From Pseudomonadota bacterium (GTDB lineage: Bacteria > Desulfobacterota > Binatia > Binatales > Binataceae), in assembly GCA_021324755.1 (NCBI GenBank), contig JAJPIL010000007.1, positions 331,791 through 395,790 on the forward strand: 64,000 bases of DNA. Reading direction: 5' to 3'. The notes beneath the pieces are model-generated. The model saw nothing but the letters and a program-made list of their open reading frames with translations, was not told the DNA's origin and searched no databases. Each line of letters opens with the position of its first letter. Position 1 is the first letter of the stretch. Shown here piece after piece: positions 36,388-46,026 of this stretch. Both the position numbers and the translations under genes were made by a program.

Positions 36388-37629
36388 ATGCGGGTGGCGG
36401 TAGTGCACGATTGGCTCGTCACTTATGCTGGAGCGGAGCGGGTGCTCGAGCAGATCTTGGCCCTTTTCCCTGAGGCGGACGTCTTTACCCTGGTGGACTT
36501 TCTACCTTCCGACCGCCGGCAGTTTCTCGACGGTCGCAAGGTGGTAACCTCTTTCATCCAGCGGCTGCCACGCGCGAGAAATGCCTACCGGAGCTATCTT
36601 CCACTGTTCCCCTTAGCCGTGGAACAGTTCGACCTGAGCAGTTACGATGTCGTTATCTCGTCGTCCCACGCCGCGGCAAAAGGCATCATCGCGCGGCCTG
36701 ACCAAACCCACATTTGCTACTGTCACACTCCAGCCCGCTATGCATGGGACCTGCAAGACCATTATTTGAACGATGCTCGCCTCGGCAAAGGAATCAAAGG
36801 CGCGCTCGTACGGATCGTGCTCCATTACTTTCGGCTATGGGATGTCGCAGCTTCGTCGAGGGTGGACTACTTCGTCGCCAACTCGCATTACGTTGCCAGA
36901 CGGCTTGCCAAAACCTACCGGCGCGACGCCGCTGTCATCTACCCTCCTGTCGACGTGGAACGTTTCACACCCGCTGACGCCAAACGAGACTACTACCTCA
37001 CCGTCTCCCGCTTTGTGCCCTACAAAAAAATCGACCTTATCGTGGATGCGTTCCGCGCAATGCCGGACAGAAAGCTTGTGATAGTGGGGGACGGTCCGGA
37101 ACGCGCCAAAATTTTTGCCAAGGCCGCCGGAGCTAGCAATATCTCCATCCTCGGCTACAGGAGCGATTCAGAAGTGATTGAACTGATGCGGGGAGCGCGG
37201 GCGTTCGTTTACTGCGCCGAAGAGGATTTCGGTATCGTTCTCGTCGAAGCACAGGCATGCGGCACGCCGGTCGTCGCTTATGGGAAAGGCGGCGCTGCCG
37301 AAACCGTGGTAGACGGCGTAACCGGAGTGTTGTACGACGCTCAGGTGCCGGAAGCCATTGTCGACGCGATAATGCGGGCGGAAAAAATTCGCTTCGACAC
37401 TCGAACGATAAGAAATAAGGCCGAGCGTTTTTCTGCTGCCCGCTTCAGAAAAGAGTTTTCGGACTTTGTTCGAAGCGTTACCAACACGCGTTTTCCAGTT
37501 GCGTCGAACGCTAGCGACGACGCACTCGATTTGCAGCGCAAAAGCTCGACGCCTTACGGCATGGAAGCTCTTCCGATTTCCACCTGTACCAGTTCGAGTA
37601 AATTGCCAGATAGGCAATCGACGGACTGA
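36388..37629 (+). CDS. glycosyltransferase family 4
   Basis: This 413-residue GT-B enzyme has MRVAVVHDWLVTYAGAERVL at the N-terminus, and the donor domain has VIVGDGPERAK, EEDFGIVLVEAQACGTPVVA and YGKGGAAETV. This subgroup, with TYAGAERVLEQ, is frequent in exopolysaccharide loci and often transfers mannose-type sugars. The ATG at 36388 has GAGG eight bases upstream; a longer frame to 36340 is not supported. Confidence 0.9.
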   Translation: MRVAVVHDWLVTYAGAERVLEQILALFPEADVFTLVDFLPSDRRQFLDGRKVVTSFIQRLPRARNAYRSYLPLFPLAVEQFDLSSYDVVISSSHAAAKGIIARPDQTHICYCHTPARYAWDLQDHYLNDARLGKGIKGALVRIVLHYFRLWDVAASSRVDYFVANSHYVARRLAKTYRRDAAVIYPPVDVERFTPADAKRDYYLTVSRFVPYKKIDLIVDAFRAMPDRKLVIVGDGPERAKIFAKAAGASNISILGYRSDSEVIELMRGARAFVYCAEEDFGIVLVEAQACGTPVVAYGKGGAAETVVDGVTGVLYDAQVPEAIVDAIMRAEKIRFDTRTIRNKAERFSAARFRKEFSDFVRSVTNTRFPVASNASDDALDLQRKSSTPYGMEALPISTCTSSSKLPDRQSTD

Positions 37630-37821
37630 GGCTCTTTCTGCCGACCGGCTCCGCCGTTTAGCCCAACCGGCAGATCGTTCGTCTGGCATCCAGAGAAAAT
37701 GTAAGCTTTCTCTATAAGATTCTTTTTTAGCCTTTTGTTTTCCCTATCTGCTACCCAAAGATTCGACCCATCGTCAAAAGCTATTCCAGATAAATTGCGT
37801 CACCGCCTGTATGGTTTGCCC

Positions 37822-37849
37822 TTGAAAAACCGAAAAGATCGCGTAAGAT
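37822..37849 (+). promoter_or_regulatory. candidate sigma-70-type promoter
   Basis: TTGAAA at 37822-37827 and TAAGAT at 37844-37849 are separated by 16 bp, about 110 bp before the initiating transferase gene. It is the only reasonable -35/-10 pair in the 333-bp gap 37630-37962, which otherwise shows nothing. Confidence 0.35.
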
Positions 37850-37962
37850 GTTGGTCACCGATCTATTCGAAAAGCTGAGGTTAGGGTAACGCTTGAACGT
37901 CAGGCTTGTAGCGATGATCTAGCCGAACACAACCGCACGTTCCAGGAGGGAGGGCGCTACTG

Positions 37963-39369
37963 GTGCTTAGACGAAAGCAAAGGTTATTTGCGCAAATCCT
38001 CTTGTGCGCCGACCTGGGAACGTTAGGCGCGAGCTGGGTTGGAGCGATTTTGGTTAGAAGCAAGCTTTTGCGGCCCACGTTGGGTCCGCTTCTTCCTTCC
38101 CCAACTTTCGAATACGACTGGGTGCCGTGGGCGGCGTTCGCGATCTGGGCTTTGAGCGAATACCAGTTCGACCTTTTCGACGCTTCGGTTTACAACGCTC
38201 CCGCAACGATCGCGAAAAATCTCTTGAAAGCGCATCTGATGGCTTCACTTATTCTGATGAGCCTGGTCTACATGAGCGGCCCTCCAGCCATGAGCCGGTT
38301 CGTGGTGGAGTTCTTCATAGCCGCAAGCTACGTCACGCTCTTCGCGGAGAAAGTGGGCTTGACGTGGCTTTTGAGGAAAATAGCGATGCGCCGGCGCGCG
38401 CGCAAATTTTGGCAAGTGCTGTTGGTGGGAAACCCGGACGGGATGGCGGCGTTTCACGAACTTCTGCGCCAAAACCCGTACTGGAGCGCCGAAGTTGCGG
38501 GCGAAATTTCGGTGACGGACTCGAACGAAGCTAGCGCAGATCGCGACTGGCTCGAGCTTCTCAAGCGCTACGTCGTGGATGAGGTGGTCGTCGTCTGCGA
38601 CCAGACCAGCGCAAGCACTTACTCCTCGCTTCAGAGCGCCTGCCAAGAGCGAGGGATCGTCTTTCGGATGCTGGTGGAGCTTCCTCGACCCGCGGTGGGC
38701 AAGTACGTAGTCGACGACCTGGGGGCCGGACGCTATTTAGTTTCCTTAGAAACCGTCCCGCAAGACATCCTGGCGCTGACCTTAAAGCGAGCGATAGACG
38801 TTTTGGGGTCGCTTGTGGGGCTCGTGATCTGCGGTCTCGTTTATCTTTGGTACCGTCCGCGCCTTGCGCGCGAAGCGCCAGGCCCCACGTTTTTCTTCCA
38901 GACTCGCATCGGTCAAAACGGCCGTATTTTTACCTGTTATAAGTTTCGAACCATGTATCTAGACGCTGAAAACCAGCTGGAGAAAATTCAACAGCTGAGC
39001 AAGAAGGGCGCCTTTTTTCTTAAGTTTGAAGACGATCCACGGGTTTTTCCGTCCGGAAAGACGCTGCGCCGATACCATTTGGACGAGTTGCCTCAGTTCT
39101 GGAACGTCTTGCGCGGCGAAATGAGCCTGGTCGGTCCGCGACCTGTGGCGTTGCGGGAGCTGGTCAGTTGGGACAGGCGCCATTTCCGCCGGTTGAGCAT
39201 GAAGCCGGGAATTACTGGTCTTTTTCAGATCTACGGGCACAACGCCGTTGACGGCTTCGACGATGTGGTTAGGCTTGACTGCGAATACATAGACAACTGG
39301 TCGCTGTGGTTGGACTTCAAAATCATGGCCAAGACCGTCGGGAAGGTCCTGCGTGGCGACGGGATGTGA
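37963..39369 (+). CDS. polyprenyl-phosphate sugar-1-phosphate transferase (initiating glycosyltransferase)
   Basis: The 468-residue protein has an N-terminal membrane region of four to five segments and a CoA-binding-like soluble domain (about 140-260). The catalytic C-terminal domain has LKRAIDVLGSLVGLVICGL, then QTRIGQNGRIFTCYKFRTM, RRYHLDELPQFWNVLRGEMS and LVGPRP. It transfers a sugar phosphate to undecaprenyl phosphate and starts repeat-unit assembly. The GTG start is well supported by AGGAGGGAGG upstream. Confidence 0.92.
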   Translation: MLRRKQRLFAQILLCADLGTLGASWVGAILVRSKLLRPTLGPLLPSPTFEYDWVPWAAFAIWALSEYQFDLFDASVYNAPATIAKNLLKAHLMASLILMSLVYMSGPPAMSRFVVEFFIAASYVTLFAEKVGLTWLLRKIAMRRRARKFWQVLLVGNPDGMAAFHELLRQNPYWSAEVAGEISVTDSNEASADRDWLELLKRYVVDEVVVVCDQTSASTYSSLQSACQERGIVFRMLVELPRPAVGKYVVDDLGAGRYLVSLETVPQDILALTLKRAIDVLGSLVGLVICGLVYLWYRPRLAREAPGPTFFFQTRIGQNGRIFTCYKFRTMYLDAENQLEKIQQLSKKGAFFLKFEDDPRVFPSGKTLRRYHLDELPQFWNVLRGEMSLVGPRPVALRELVSWDRRHFRRLSMKPGITGLFQIYGHNAVDGFDDVVRLDCEYIDNWSLWLDFKIMAKTVGKVLRGDGM

Positions 39370-39675
39370 GAGGTTCGATTTTTGGATGGGCCGGCAGAAA
39401 TGTCGGCAAGCTCAATAGAACTGTGCTATCGCTTGCTCAGCGGGCTATATCGGCCGGTAAAAACACGCAATTTCTACTTTTTGGCAGAGGTCTAGCTCGG
39501 CGAAATCAATCCGCCTTGCCAGATAAGGCTTTTAGAAGGTTTCGAGACTTGTAGGCTTAGAGGTTCTTTCCACGGCCGGTTAAAGCTTGCACGGCGAGGG
39601 GGTTGCCACAAGTTGGCTTAACGTGAAAGATTCTGCCACACTGATTCGGCAGGAAGGAAACTTTAAGTAAACCTG
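39370..39675. other. intergenic stretch between the initiating transferase and Wzz genes
   Basis: This 306-bp stretch holds no open frame with coding character. No promoter or terminator could be assigned with confidence. Confidence 0.4.
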
Positions 39676-40641
39676 ATGGCTACAGGTGCGCACGACAAAC
39701 TGAGAGGCGCTTCGCAACCGGAGCCGCTGGAGGCTCTAGTTACGCTGCCCCATCACCTGTACTACGAGGACGAGGTCGACTTAAGAGAGTACTTACGCCC
39801 GCTCGTTAAGCGATGGCGTTTTATTGCGGCCGTCACGGTGCTTGCGATGGCGGCCACGGGGAGCGTGACTGGCTTTTTGTTGCCTCGCTATTATCGGGCG
39901 GAAGCGGTGATTCGGCCAGTAGCGCAACCTGCTTTGCAGGGACGATTGGCCGGTCTCTTGAGCAGCTTCGGCGGGAGCTCAGGGGCTGGCTTGGGGGGAA
40001 TCGCCGCGGCGGTTGGTGGCGGAGGCGGAAGCGACGCTGAGGAATACTTGCCGATTTTAAAGAGCTATCCGTTCGTGATCGCGCTCGTAAAGAAGCATCA
40101 TCTGTGGGACCGGATGCTCGAGCAGACCCAGGACATGATCACCGGGCGTTTGCCGGAGCATCCGAGCTGGGCGATCTACTACCTTATGAAGAAGCGATTT
40201 TCGGCCGAGTACTCGCTCAAAACCGGCAATGTGACCGTGGCTTACGAAGATCGCGACCGTGCGCAAGCCGAGCAGATTTTGAGCTATTTTATCGACGACC
40301 TGCGCGAGAAGCTTCGCGCTCGCCAAATCGACGAAACCACTGCCGCCGCTCAGGCGCTGCGCGAAGAAGCGGCGGCTACTTCCGACGCGCTGCTCCAGGC
40401 GCATCTTTACGAGCTCATGGCGCGTCAGCTCGAGCGCAAAAAACTGGCCCAAGTGCAGGCCGATTTTGCGTTCGTGGTGCTTGTCCCGCCCAACGCCTCT
40501 GTAAAGCCTTACCGGCCTAAAGTAGTGCTCGACACGGCGATCGCCGGGATGCTTGCGCTTATTCTGGCAATGGCATGGGTTTTACTTCGCGAGCCTTCGG
40601 CCGAACGCGCACCCTCGCCTGCCCTCGGCCGCGCCGAATGA
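39676..40641 (+). CDS. Wzz-type chain-length determinant / polysaccharide co-polymerase
   Basis: This 321-residue inner-membrane protein has a cytosolic N-terminus and a first membrane helix (about residues 52-75, after DLREYLRPLVKRWRFIAA). The long periplasmic part has a Gly-rich stretch (about 98-120) and a coiled-coil-like Ala/Glu/Arg helix (about 205-265). A proline-flanked second helix near the C-terminus follows (VPPNASVKPYRPKVVLDTAI). It modulates polymer length with the Wzy polymerase. There is no C-terminal tyrosine kinase domain. It closes the polysaccharide locus. Confidence 0.85.
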   Translation: MATGAHDKLRGASQPEPLEALVTLPHHLYYEDEVDLREYLRPLVKRWRFIAAVTVLAMAATGSVTGFLLPRYYRAEAVIRPVAQPALQGRLAGLLSSFGGSSGAGLGGIAAAVGGGGGSDAEEYLPILKSYPFVIALVKKHHLWDRMLEQTQDMITGRLPEHPSWAIYYLMKKRFSAEYSLKTGNVTVAYEDRDRAQAEQILSYFIDDLREKLRARQIDETTAAAQALREEAAATSDALLQAHLYELMARQLERKKLAQVQADFAFVVLVPPNASVKPYRPKVVLDTAIAGMLALILAMAWVLLREPSAERAPSPALGRAE

Positions 40642-40988
40642 GCAGGCCGCGCCCCTGGCCCGATTTGCGCCCAACACGATACCTAAGTAGGTGGATTACG
40701 TCTCTCTTTTTCCGGAAGCCTTGAGATACAGACAAGGGGCGACATCCTTTGCGCTGAGGGCTGACCCCAGGCTGGATAAATCAATGCTCAGGAAATTGGT
40801 CTTTACCGAATCGCGATTATTCCTGCCGGGATTAGAGCAGCGCCTCGTGTACGCGTGCCTGCGATGAACGTGTACGTGGTAAGACTTGCTTATCGCCTGC
40901 CGCAGCTTGAAGATGGGTCACTGAGAAAAGCCGCCTTGAAGGGCAATTAACCTACGTCACTGTGAAAGGCGCGATCTTTAACGCACCC
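40642..40988. other. intergenic stretch between wzz-like gene and tmRNA
   Basis: No gene is recognised here. On the minus strand just beyond the tmRNA 3' end, gccttcaaggcggctttt resembles a weak terminator (short stem then T-rich), but the stem is too short to call firmly. Confidence 0.35.
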
Positions 40989-41349
40989 TGGTGGAGGCGG
41001 GGGGAATCGAACCCCCGTCCGGAAGCCCTCAGGCCACGGCCACTACACGCTTAGTCCGTGTATGTTTTCTCGCCAGCCGGCCGCCCACGGACAGGCTGCC
41101 GGATGGCCAGTCGCTTGAAAGCTCTCGGCTTTGCGCCCAAGCGACGAACTGCGAAAGCCTAGCCCGCTAGTCGACGCCCCACTCCGCCGCCGCGGGCGAG
41201 CAGCGGTAGGACGCTAGCGGCACTTAGGCCGCTAGAGCGTAACCGTAATCGTCGGCAGGTAATTTTGCCGTCTGCTTGTTTTACGGGATAGCAGCACCCC
41301 GGCGTGCAGCCATGGTCCTCCTGCTTCCGTCGAACCCAGTTTCGCCCCC
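40989..41349 (-). ncRNA. ssrA: transfer-messenger RNA (tmRNA)
   Basis: The 361-nt RNA rescues stalled ribosomes with SmpB. The 5' GGGGGCG (complement of 41343-41349) pairs with CGCCUCC just before the encoded ACCA 3' end. The tRNA-like domain has the T-arm GGGTTCGATTCCCCC, and the 5' region has CUGGGUUCGACGG, as in canonical tmRNAs. An internal frame ends with TAC GCT CTA GCG GCC TAA, giving the predicted degradation tag AKLPADDYGYALAA with the usual ALAA end; the resume codon is inferred as GCA. A TTGGGT-N17-TAAATT promoter candidate lies upstream on the minus strand. Confidence 0.93.
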
Positions 41350-41477
41350 TCTCTTTGTGCCTTTGTCTAACCAATATTTAATTTAGCACCAAGACAGCGT
41401 TTACCCAAGGTGGCGCGAGCGGTTATCACGTAGATATTGACTTACCATTTCCCTTTCGAAACGGTAGGCTAGACACG

Positions 41478-41963
41478 ATGTCGCAGCGGAAGGCAGCCTC
41501 AGAAAAATCCAGCTTCGAATTGGTTGCCGAGAACCGAAAAGCTCGACACGACTTTTTCATCGAGGATTCAATCGAGTGCGGAATCGCGCTCACCGGAACC
41601 GAGGTAAAGGCGCTCAGAGAGCACAAGGTTAGCTTGCGCAACAGCTACGCGCGGATTAGAAAAGGCGAGGTGTTTTTAACCAACGTCCATATCGGAGCAT
41701 ATGAAGCGGCTGGACACGGTGGCCACGACGAGAAAAGGGCGCGCAAGCTTCTTTTGCATCGGCACGAGATCGACAGGCTTTGGAGCAAAGTCCGTGAGCG
41801 AGGTTACACGCTCGTCCCGCTGCGGATATACTTCAAGCGAGGGTTAGCTAAGGTGGAGCTGGCACTCGTGCGCGGCAAACGTCAATACGACAAACGCGCC
41901 GCTATCGCGCGCAAGGAGGATCGGCGCGAAATGGAGCGCGTGATGAAACGAAAAGTTGGCTAA
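41478..41963 (+). CDS. smpB: SsrA-binding protein
   Basis: This 161-residue protein partners tmRNA in trans-translation. It has the SmpB core: AENRKARHDFFIEDSIECGI, LTGTEVKALREHKVSLRNSY, HIGAYEAAGH and a basic C-terminal tail with KRGLAKVELALVRGKRQYDK and RKEDRREMER. The length is normal. It is transcribed away from the tmRNA gene, with 128 bp between them that must hold both promoters, so the two trans-translation components form a divergent pair. Confidence 0.95.
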   Translation: MSQRKAASEKSSFELVAENRKARHDFFIEDSIECGIALTGTEVKALREHKVSLRNSYARIRKGEVFLTNVHIGAYEAAGHGGHDEKRARKLLLHRHEIDRLWSKVRERGYTLVPLRIYFKRGLAKVELALVRGKRQYDKRAAIARKEDRREMERVMKRKVG

Positions 41964-42052
41964 ACCACGATGTTAGGTCAACCCGGTTGTCGGCACTTGT
42001 CCCAAGCGCGCGGACCGAGCAGCTTTTCGGGCTCGGATAGTTGTATTAGCGG

Positions 42053-42136
42053 GCCGGGGTGGTGGAAACGGTAGACACAGGGGACTTAAAATCCCCGGGC
42101 CGCAAGGCCGTACGGGTTCGAGTCCCGTCCCCGGCA
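42053..42136 (+). tRNA. tRNA-Leu (anticodon UAA)
   Basis: This is an 84-nt class II tRNA. Acceptor GCCGGGG pairs with CCCCGGC, with discriminator A. The anticodon stem GGGGA/TCCCC encloses loop CTTAAAA with anticodon TAA. The long variable arm (gggccgcaaggccg) and T-arm GGGTTCGAGTCCC are intact. CCA is not encoded. Confidence 0.95.
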
Positions 42137-42589
42137 TCGCAAAGCTTCCCGAGAAATCAAATTACCTACTTTTCAGCAGCCGATAAGATCGGCAAGTTCC
42201 GCCCCTCTGCGTTTCTCTCGCCGACCTGTTAACACTTAGCCGCACCCACCGAAAGGATTTTGGCAGCGACAGAGGCAGTTGGTTTAGGCCCTCCACGTAA
42301 GTTCTGAGCTGTCTTCGCTATCTTTCGACGCCAGTGGTTCGCACAATTCCCGCTTTGCAAACGAACCGTGCTTCATCGTTTAGTGTACCAAAAAAGGGCC
42401 ACGCGCGCGTGGTGATTGATAGCGTCGGACAGGCCGTCGCAGGAATGTTGAGCGATCGCGAAGCGGCATAGGATTGAAGCATCTTTCGACGCTTTTGCCG
42501 GTATTCCCAGTCTAAGCTGGCAGATGGGACTTGATTTACCTTCTTGTAAATACCGGCTTCGCTGCCAGCTCCTTGACGTCGATGAAATA
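42137..42589. other. intergenic stretch, no gene recognised
   Basis: There is no coding frame with recognisable features between the tRNA and the MFS gene, except the palindrome at its right end listed separately. No ArsR-type regulator gene was found here. Confidence 0.4.
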
Positions 42590-42607
42590 ATCAATCATTC
42601 TATTGAT
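42590..42607 (+). promoter_or_regulatory. ArsR-like operator palindrome
   Basis: ATCAAT at 42590-42595 and ATTGAT at 42602-42607 form a perfect inverted repeat with a 6-bp spacer, overlapping a GATAAT -10-like box (42605-42610). ArsR/SmtB repressors commonly bind ATCAA/TTGAT half-sites, usually with slightly closer spacing. It lies 38 bp before the MFS start and two genes before an ArsM-like methyltransferase, consistent with metalloid control, but no regulator gene is present in the window. Confidence 0.4.
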
Positions 42608-42644
42608 AATTCGCATAATTTTCGTGTTCGACCCAGAGCGCGTT

Positions 42645-44054
42645 ATGCGAGAAACGAAACCAGAAACAGAGGAAGTGCGGACCTCGTGCTTCGTTCCACG
42701 CTCTGGCGAGCTCCAAATCGAGGCCAATATCAGGCAGCCTTACCAGCTTGGAATCCGCGCAAATCTGGGCCAGTTCATCCATCAGGTGATCCAGGTTGCC
42801 TTCGTTGGCCTCGTCATCGGGATGGAGCGCAACGTATTGCCGGCGCTGGCCAACAGCGAGTTTGGTGTGCCCAAGGGCTCGTTCCTCTTCCTGCTGTCTT
42901 TTGTTGTTTCGTTCGGTCTGGTCAAGGGCATCGTCAACTTCATCGCCGGACGTTTAGCTGACCACATAGGCCGTAAAAAGGTTTTGATCGCTGGGTGGAT
43001 CGCAGCGCTGCCGATTCCCGTTTTAATCGGCTGGGCGCCAAATTGGGGATGGGTCACAGTGGCGAATTTTTTGCTGGGGCTCAACCAGGGTTTCACTTGG
43101 ACCATGACTGTTACCAGCAAGATAGACATCACGCGCCCTGAGCAGCGAGGCTTCGCCACAGGTATCAACGAACTGGGTGGGTACCTGGCCGTCGGGGCTG
43201 CTAGTGTTGTCACTGGTTACCTAGCAGAGGCCTATACCGCTCGTTTCACGACCTTGATCTTCGGTTTCGTGGTCATAGTAGTCGCTCTCCTGCATGGGTT
43301 AATTTTCGTCCGCGAAACACTGCCATGGGCGCGAGCAGAGAGACGCGAGCAAGCGGAAGGGCGCGCCCAAAGTTTTAGAGCGAGCGCTCCGTTAGGCTTC
43401 CCGGAGCATCCGAGCACGGCCCAGATTTTCTTCCTCGTGTCGTTTGGCGAGCCCACGTTTAGGGCGCTTTGCCAGGCCGGTGTGGCTAACAAGATCGCCG
43501 ACACCCTAATTTGGTCGCTGCTCCCGGTTTTCTTGCGTGAAAGGGGGCTTACGGTCGTGGCGACAGGCTGGGTGGCAGGTGTGTATGCGATAGTATGGGG
43601 TCTTGCCCAACCTATGACTGGATTGCTCGCCGACCGGGTCGGGAGGAAAAAACCCATAGTCGGCGGTTTGTGGATGCTGGCTTGGGGCGTAAGCATGACG
43701 GCATTGACGCGCGGAATAGTCGGATGGACGGCGAGCGCGATCGTAATGGGGTTAGGCATGGCGCTGCTCTATCCGAACCTGATCGCCGCTGTGGCCGACA
43801 TTTCGGCGCCGCAATGGCGGGCAAGCGCTCTCGGCGTGTACCGCTACTGGCGCGACACCGGCTATATGATCGGCGGTATCGTTCTTGGCGCGATTGCGCA
43901 GTGGCAGGCCGGCCCGGTTTGGGCGTTCTGGTTCACCGCAGCGATTTTATTTGTCTCAGGGCTGTGGGTCGCCCTGGGCGCGGAGGAAACCTTAGCGAAA
44001 TTTGCCAACCGCGTCCAATCGACGCACCCGCTTACCGAAGGCGAGAAGCGGTGA
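42645..44054 (+). CDS. major facilitator superfamily transporter
   Basis: This 469-residue inner-membrane protein has 12 predicted helices in two halves. Each half carries the MFS loop motif: GRLADHIGRKKVLIAG after helix 2 and GLLADRVGRKKPIVGG after helix 8. The ATG at 42645 was preferred to 42603 because the earlier start would lie on the palindromic operator. The neighbouring ArsM-like gene suggests export of an arsenic compound, but nothing in the protein itself proves the substrate. Confidence 0.85.
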   Translation: MRETKPETEEVRTSCFVPRSGELQIEANIRQPYQLGIRANLGQFIHQVIQVAFVGLVIGMERNVLPALANSEFGVPKGSFLFLLSFVVSFGLVKGIVNFIAGRLADHIGRKKVLIAGWIAALPIPVLIGWAPNWGWVTVANFLLGLNQGFTWTMTVTSKIDITRPEQRGFATGINELGGYLAVGAASVVTGYLAEAYTARFTTLIFGFVVIVVALLHGLIFVRETLPWARAERREQAEGRAQSFRASAPLGFPEHPSTAQIFFLVSFGEPTFRALCQAGVANKIADTLIWSLLPVFLRERGLTVVATGWVAGVYAIVWGLAQPMTGLLADRVGRKKPIVGGLWMLAWGVSMTALTRGIVGWTASAIVMGLGMALLYPNLIAAVADISAPQWRASALGVYRYWRDTGYMIGGIVLGAIAQWQAGPVWAFWFTAAILFVSGLWVALGAEETLAKFANRVQSTHPLTEGEKR

Positions 44055-44568
44055 GAGACAAGCGGAACGCTTTTTGGCTTTAAAAAACTGTGCGAAGGAA
44101 GAAGCCTTGGAACTTGACTCTAGCGCCCCTTACCATGGCGTGGATAACGGGGATCGAGTCGAAGACCGAGAAGCTTTGCAACTTAAAACTTGACTGCGAT
44201 ACTCGAGCGCAATCGGCAGGCGCCACTGCATCGAGCGAGCCCCCAAATCAGACTGGCGAACGTTGGAGGGCGTGCAATTAAAACTTGCGGCATCATCAGG
44301 TCGATAAAAGACCGAAGCGAACCGAGCACATGACTTACAAGACCGCAGAACAATTTACCGCGCTTTCAGCGAGATGCTTCCCAGGATCGCGGCCGCCGAT
44401 CCACCTGCGAAACCTCAGCGCCCAAAGCCATGAACGATTGATCCTCGCGAATCTGCTTGTAGGTCGTCTCGTCCAACAACTGCGGCGCAAATAATCTAGC
44501 CTCCCAGAATTTTTATTGGCGTCAGGCCGTTGAGCTCGAAAGGGAAGTTTGACAGGAGGTAAAGCATC
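44055..44568. other. intergenic stretch, no gene recognised
   Basis: No plus-strand gene was recognised in this gap. On the minus strand (about 44366-44510) one frame reads FAPQLLDETTYKQIREDQSF and looks protein-like, but it has no start, no ribosome site and no recognisable family. An AGGAGGT ribosome site for the next gene sits at its right end. Confidence 0.35.
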
Positions 44569-45735
44569 ATGCGTGTGATCGGTATCGACGTTGAACAGGA
44601 AGTTCACGAACGCTACACCCAAGCTGCCCGCATGCCAGACCCAAGCTTATGTTGTGCGGTCGAGTACGATGCGAAATACTTGGCGGTAATTCCGCGCGAG
44701 ATTATCGAGCGTGATTATGGGTGTGGCAACCCAACTGAGCATATTCAACCGGGCGAGGTCGTTCTTGATCTCGGCTGCGGAGCTGGCAAGCTATGCTTTA
44801 TCGCTGCCCAGGTGGTTGGACCTAGCGGCCGCGTAATTGGTGTCGACATAAACGCCGAAATGCTGGCGCTGGCGCGAAAGTACGCGCCCGAGGTGGCCAT
44901 GCGGCTCGGCTACGCGAACGTCGAGTTTCGCCGCGGCAAAATCGAGGATCTCCTCACCGACTACGACGCGGTAGACGCCTACCTTCGCGACCATCCGGTT
45001 GGAAACGTCGAAACCCTTGCTGAACTCGATTCCTTCATCAAGCGGCAACGACGAACGTCACCGCTAGTGGACGACTCAAGCATCGACGTGGTCATCTCCA
45101 ATTGCGTCTTCAACCTGGTCAAAGACTCCTCCAAGCGCCAGGTGTTCGAAGAAGTTCACAGAGTGCTCAAACGTGGCGGCCGCGCGGTGATCTCGGATAT
45201 CGTTAGCGACGAGCCGGTGCCGGAGAGGCTTAAGGCTGATCCGGAGCTTTGGAGCGGTTGCGTCTCGGGAGCGCTCGAGCAGGGAGAGTTCCTGAAAGCG
45301 TTCGAAGATGCCGGATTTTACGGCATCGAGATTATCAAGCGCCAGGAAAAGCCTTGGCGAACCGTGGAAGGGATCGAGTTTCGCTCGATCACGGTTCGCG
45401 CGTACAAAGGCAAGGAAGGTCCGTGCCTGGATTGCAATCAGGCCGTTATCTATCGCGGTCCTTGGCGGCGCGTCGAAGACGATGACGGACACTTCTTGGT
45501 ACGAGGACTGCCGATGGCCGTGTGCGAAAAAACTTTTCGCATTTACACGAGCGAGCCTTACGCAAGCGACATCATCGCCGTGCCGCCCCTCAACGAGGTG
45601 CCGGTGGCGTCGGCGCCGCCGTTCGATTGTTCGCGCGATACGGTTCGCAGCCCAGCCGAAACCAAAGGAAAAAATTACCGCGTGACCACGGATCCGAGCG
45701 GCCCTTGCTGCGGTCCCGGCAAATCCTGCGGTTAG
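44569..45735 (+). CDS. arsM: arsenite S-adenosylmethionine methyltransferase-like protein with Cys-rich C-terminal extension
   Basis: The 388-residue protein has SAM motif [11 protein letters not shown] at about 65-74. It also has cysteines in the pattern of As(III) methyltransferases: Cys52 in YGCG, Cys179 in SNCVFNLV and Cys231 in SGCVSGAL, which probably coordinate arsenite. It would convert arsenite to methylated species. About 100 extra residues follow the catalytic domain, with [14 protein letters not shown] and an end [11 protein letters not shown], an additional possible metal-binding module. A 25-residue insertion lies between Cys52 and Cys179 compared with algal ArsM. A strong AGGAGGT precedes the ATG. 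Confidence 0.8.
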   Translation: MRVIGIDVEQEVHERYTQAARMPDPSLCCAVEYDAKYLAVIPREIIERDYGCGNPTEHIQPGEVVLDLGCGAGKLCFIAAQVVGPSGRVIGVDINAEMLALARKYAPEVAMRLGYANVEFRRGKIEDLLTDYDAVDAYLRDHPVGNVETLAELDSFIKRQRRTSPLVDDSSIDVVISNCVFNLVKDSSKRQVFEEVHRVLKRGGRAVISDIVSDEPVPERLKADPELWSGCVSGALEQGEFLKAFEDAGFYGIEIIKRQEKPWRTVEGIEFRSITVRAYKGKEGPCLDCNQAVIYRGPWRRVEDDDGHFLVRGLPMAVCEKTFRIYTSEPYASDIIAVPPLNEVPVASAPPFDCSRDTVRSPAETKGKNYRVTTDPSGPCCGPGKSCG

Positions 45736-45804
45736 AAGCGAAACGGTCGTGAAGAACGTTTCTGCGGGGGAGAACCTGGCGTTGCTATAAAAGCCTGCAA
45801 TAGA

Positions 45805-46026
45805 TTGCCGCGCTATGGATGGCTGGCTTGTTTAAGCGCCGTGCTTTCGATGCTCGCCTGTTATGGCACGCTGGCGGTGATAACGCTGCTTTCACTTCTG
45901 GGGATAAGCGTTGCGGTCAATCCGATAGCGTGGGCGGCAGTGATTGTTGCTCTCGCGGCGCTCAGCGCCATTCTACTTGCGACGTGTATGATCCGTTCGC
46001 CGGCAAGATGCTCCGTTCGATCCTAA
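45805..46026 (+). CDS. small two-helix membrane protein, coupled to next gene
   Basis: The 73-residue protein has hydrophobic segments at about 8-33 and 40-62, the first containing two Cys (ACLSAVLSMLACYGT), somewhat like small metal-transport membrane proteins, but no family is recognised. The start is TTG. Its TAA stop overlaps the ATG of the next gene (TAATG at 46024-46028), which supports both frames as a translationally coupled pair downstream of arsM. Confidence 0.5.
   Translation: MPRYGWLACLSAVLSMLACYGTLAVITLLSLLGISVAVNPIAWAAVIVALAALSAILLATCMIRSPARCSVRS

Noticed and set aside
41990..42035. CCGAGC/GCTCGG hairpin after smpB as a terminator
   Set aside because: The stem is only six base pairs with a ten-base loop and is not followed by a T-run.
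44366..44510. Minus-strand protein-like stretch (LLDETTYKQIREDQSF)
   Set aside because: Looks like coding sequence but has no start, no ribosome site and no recognisable family, so it is not called as a gene or fragment.
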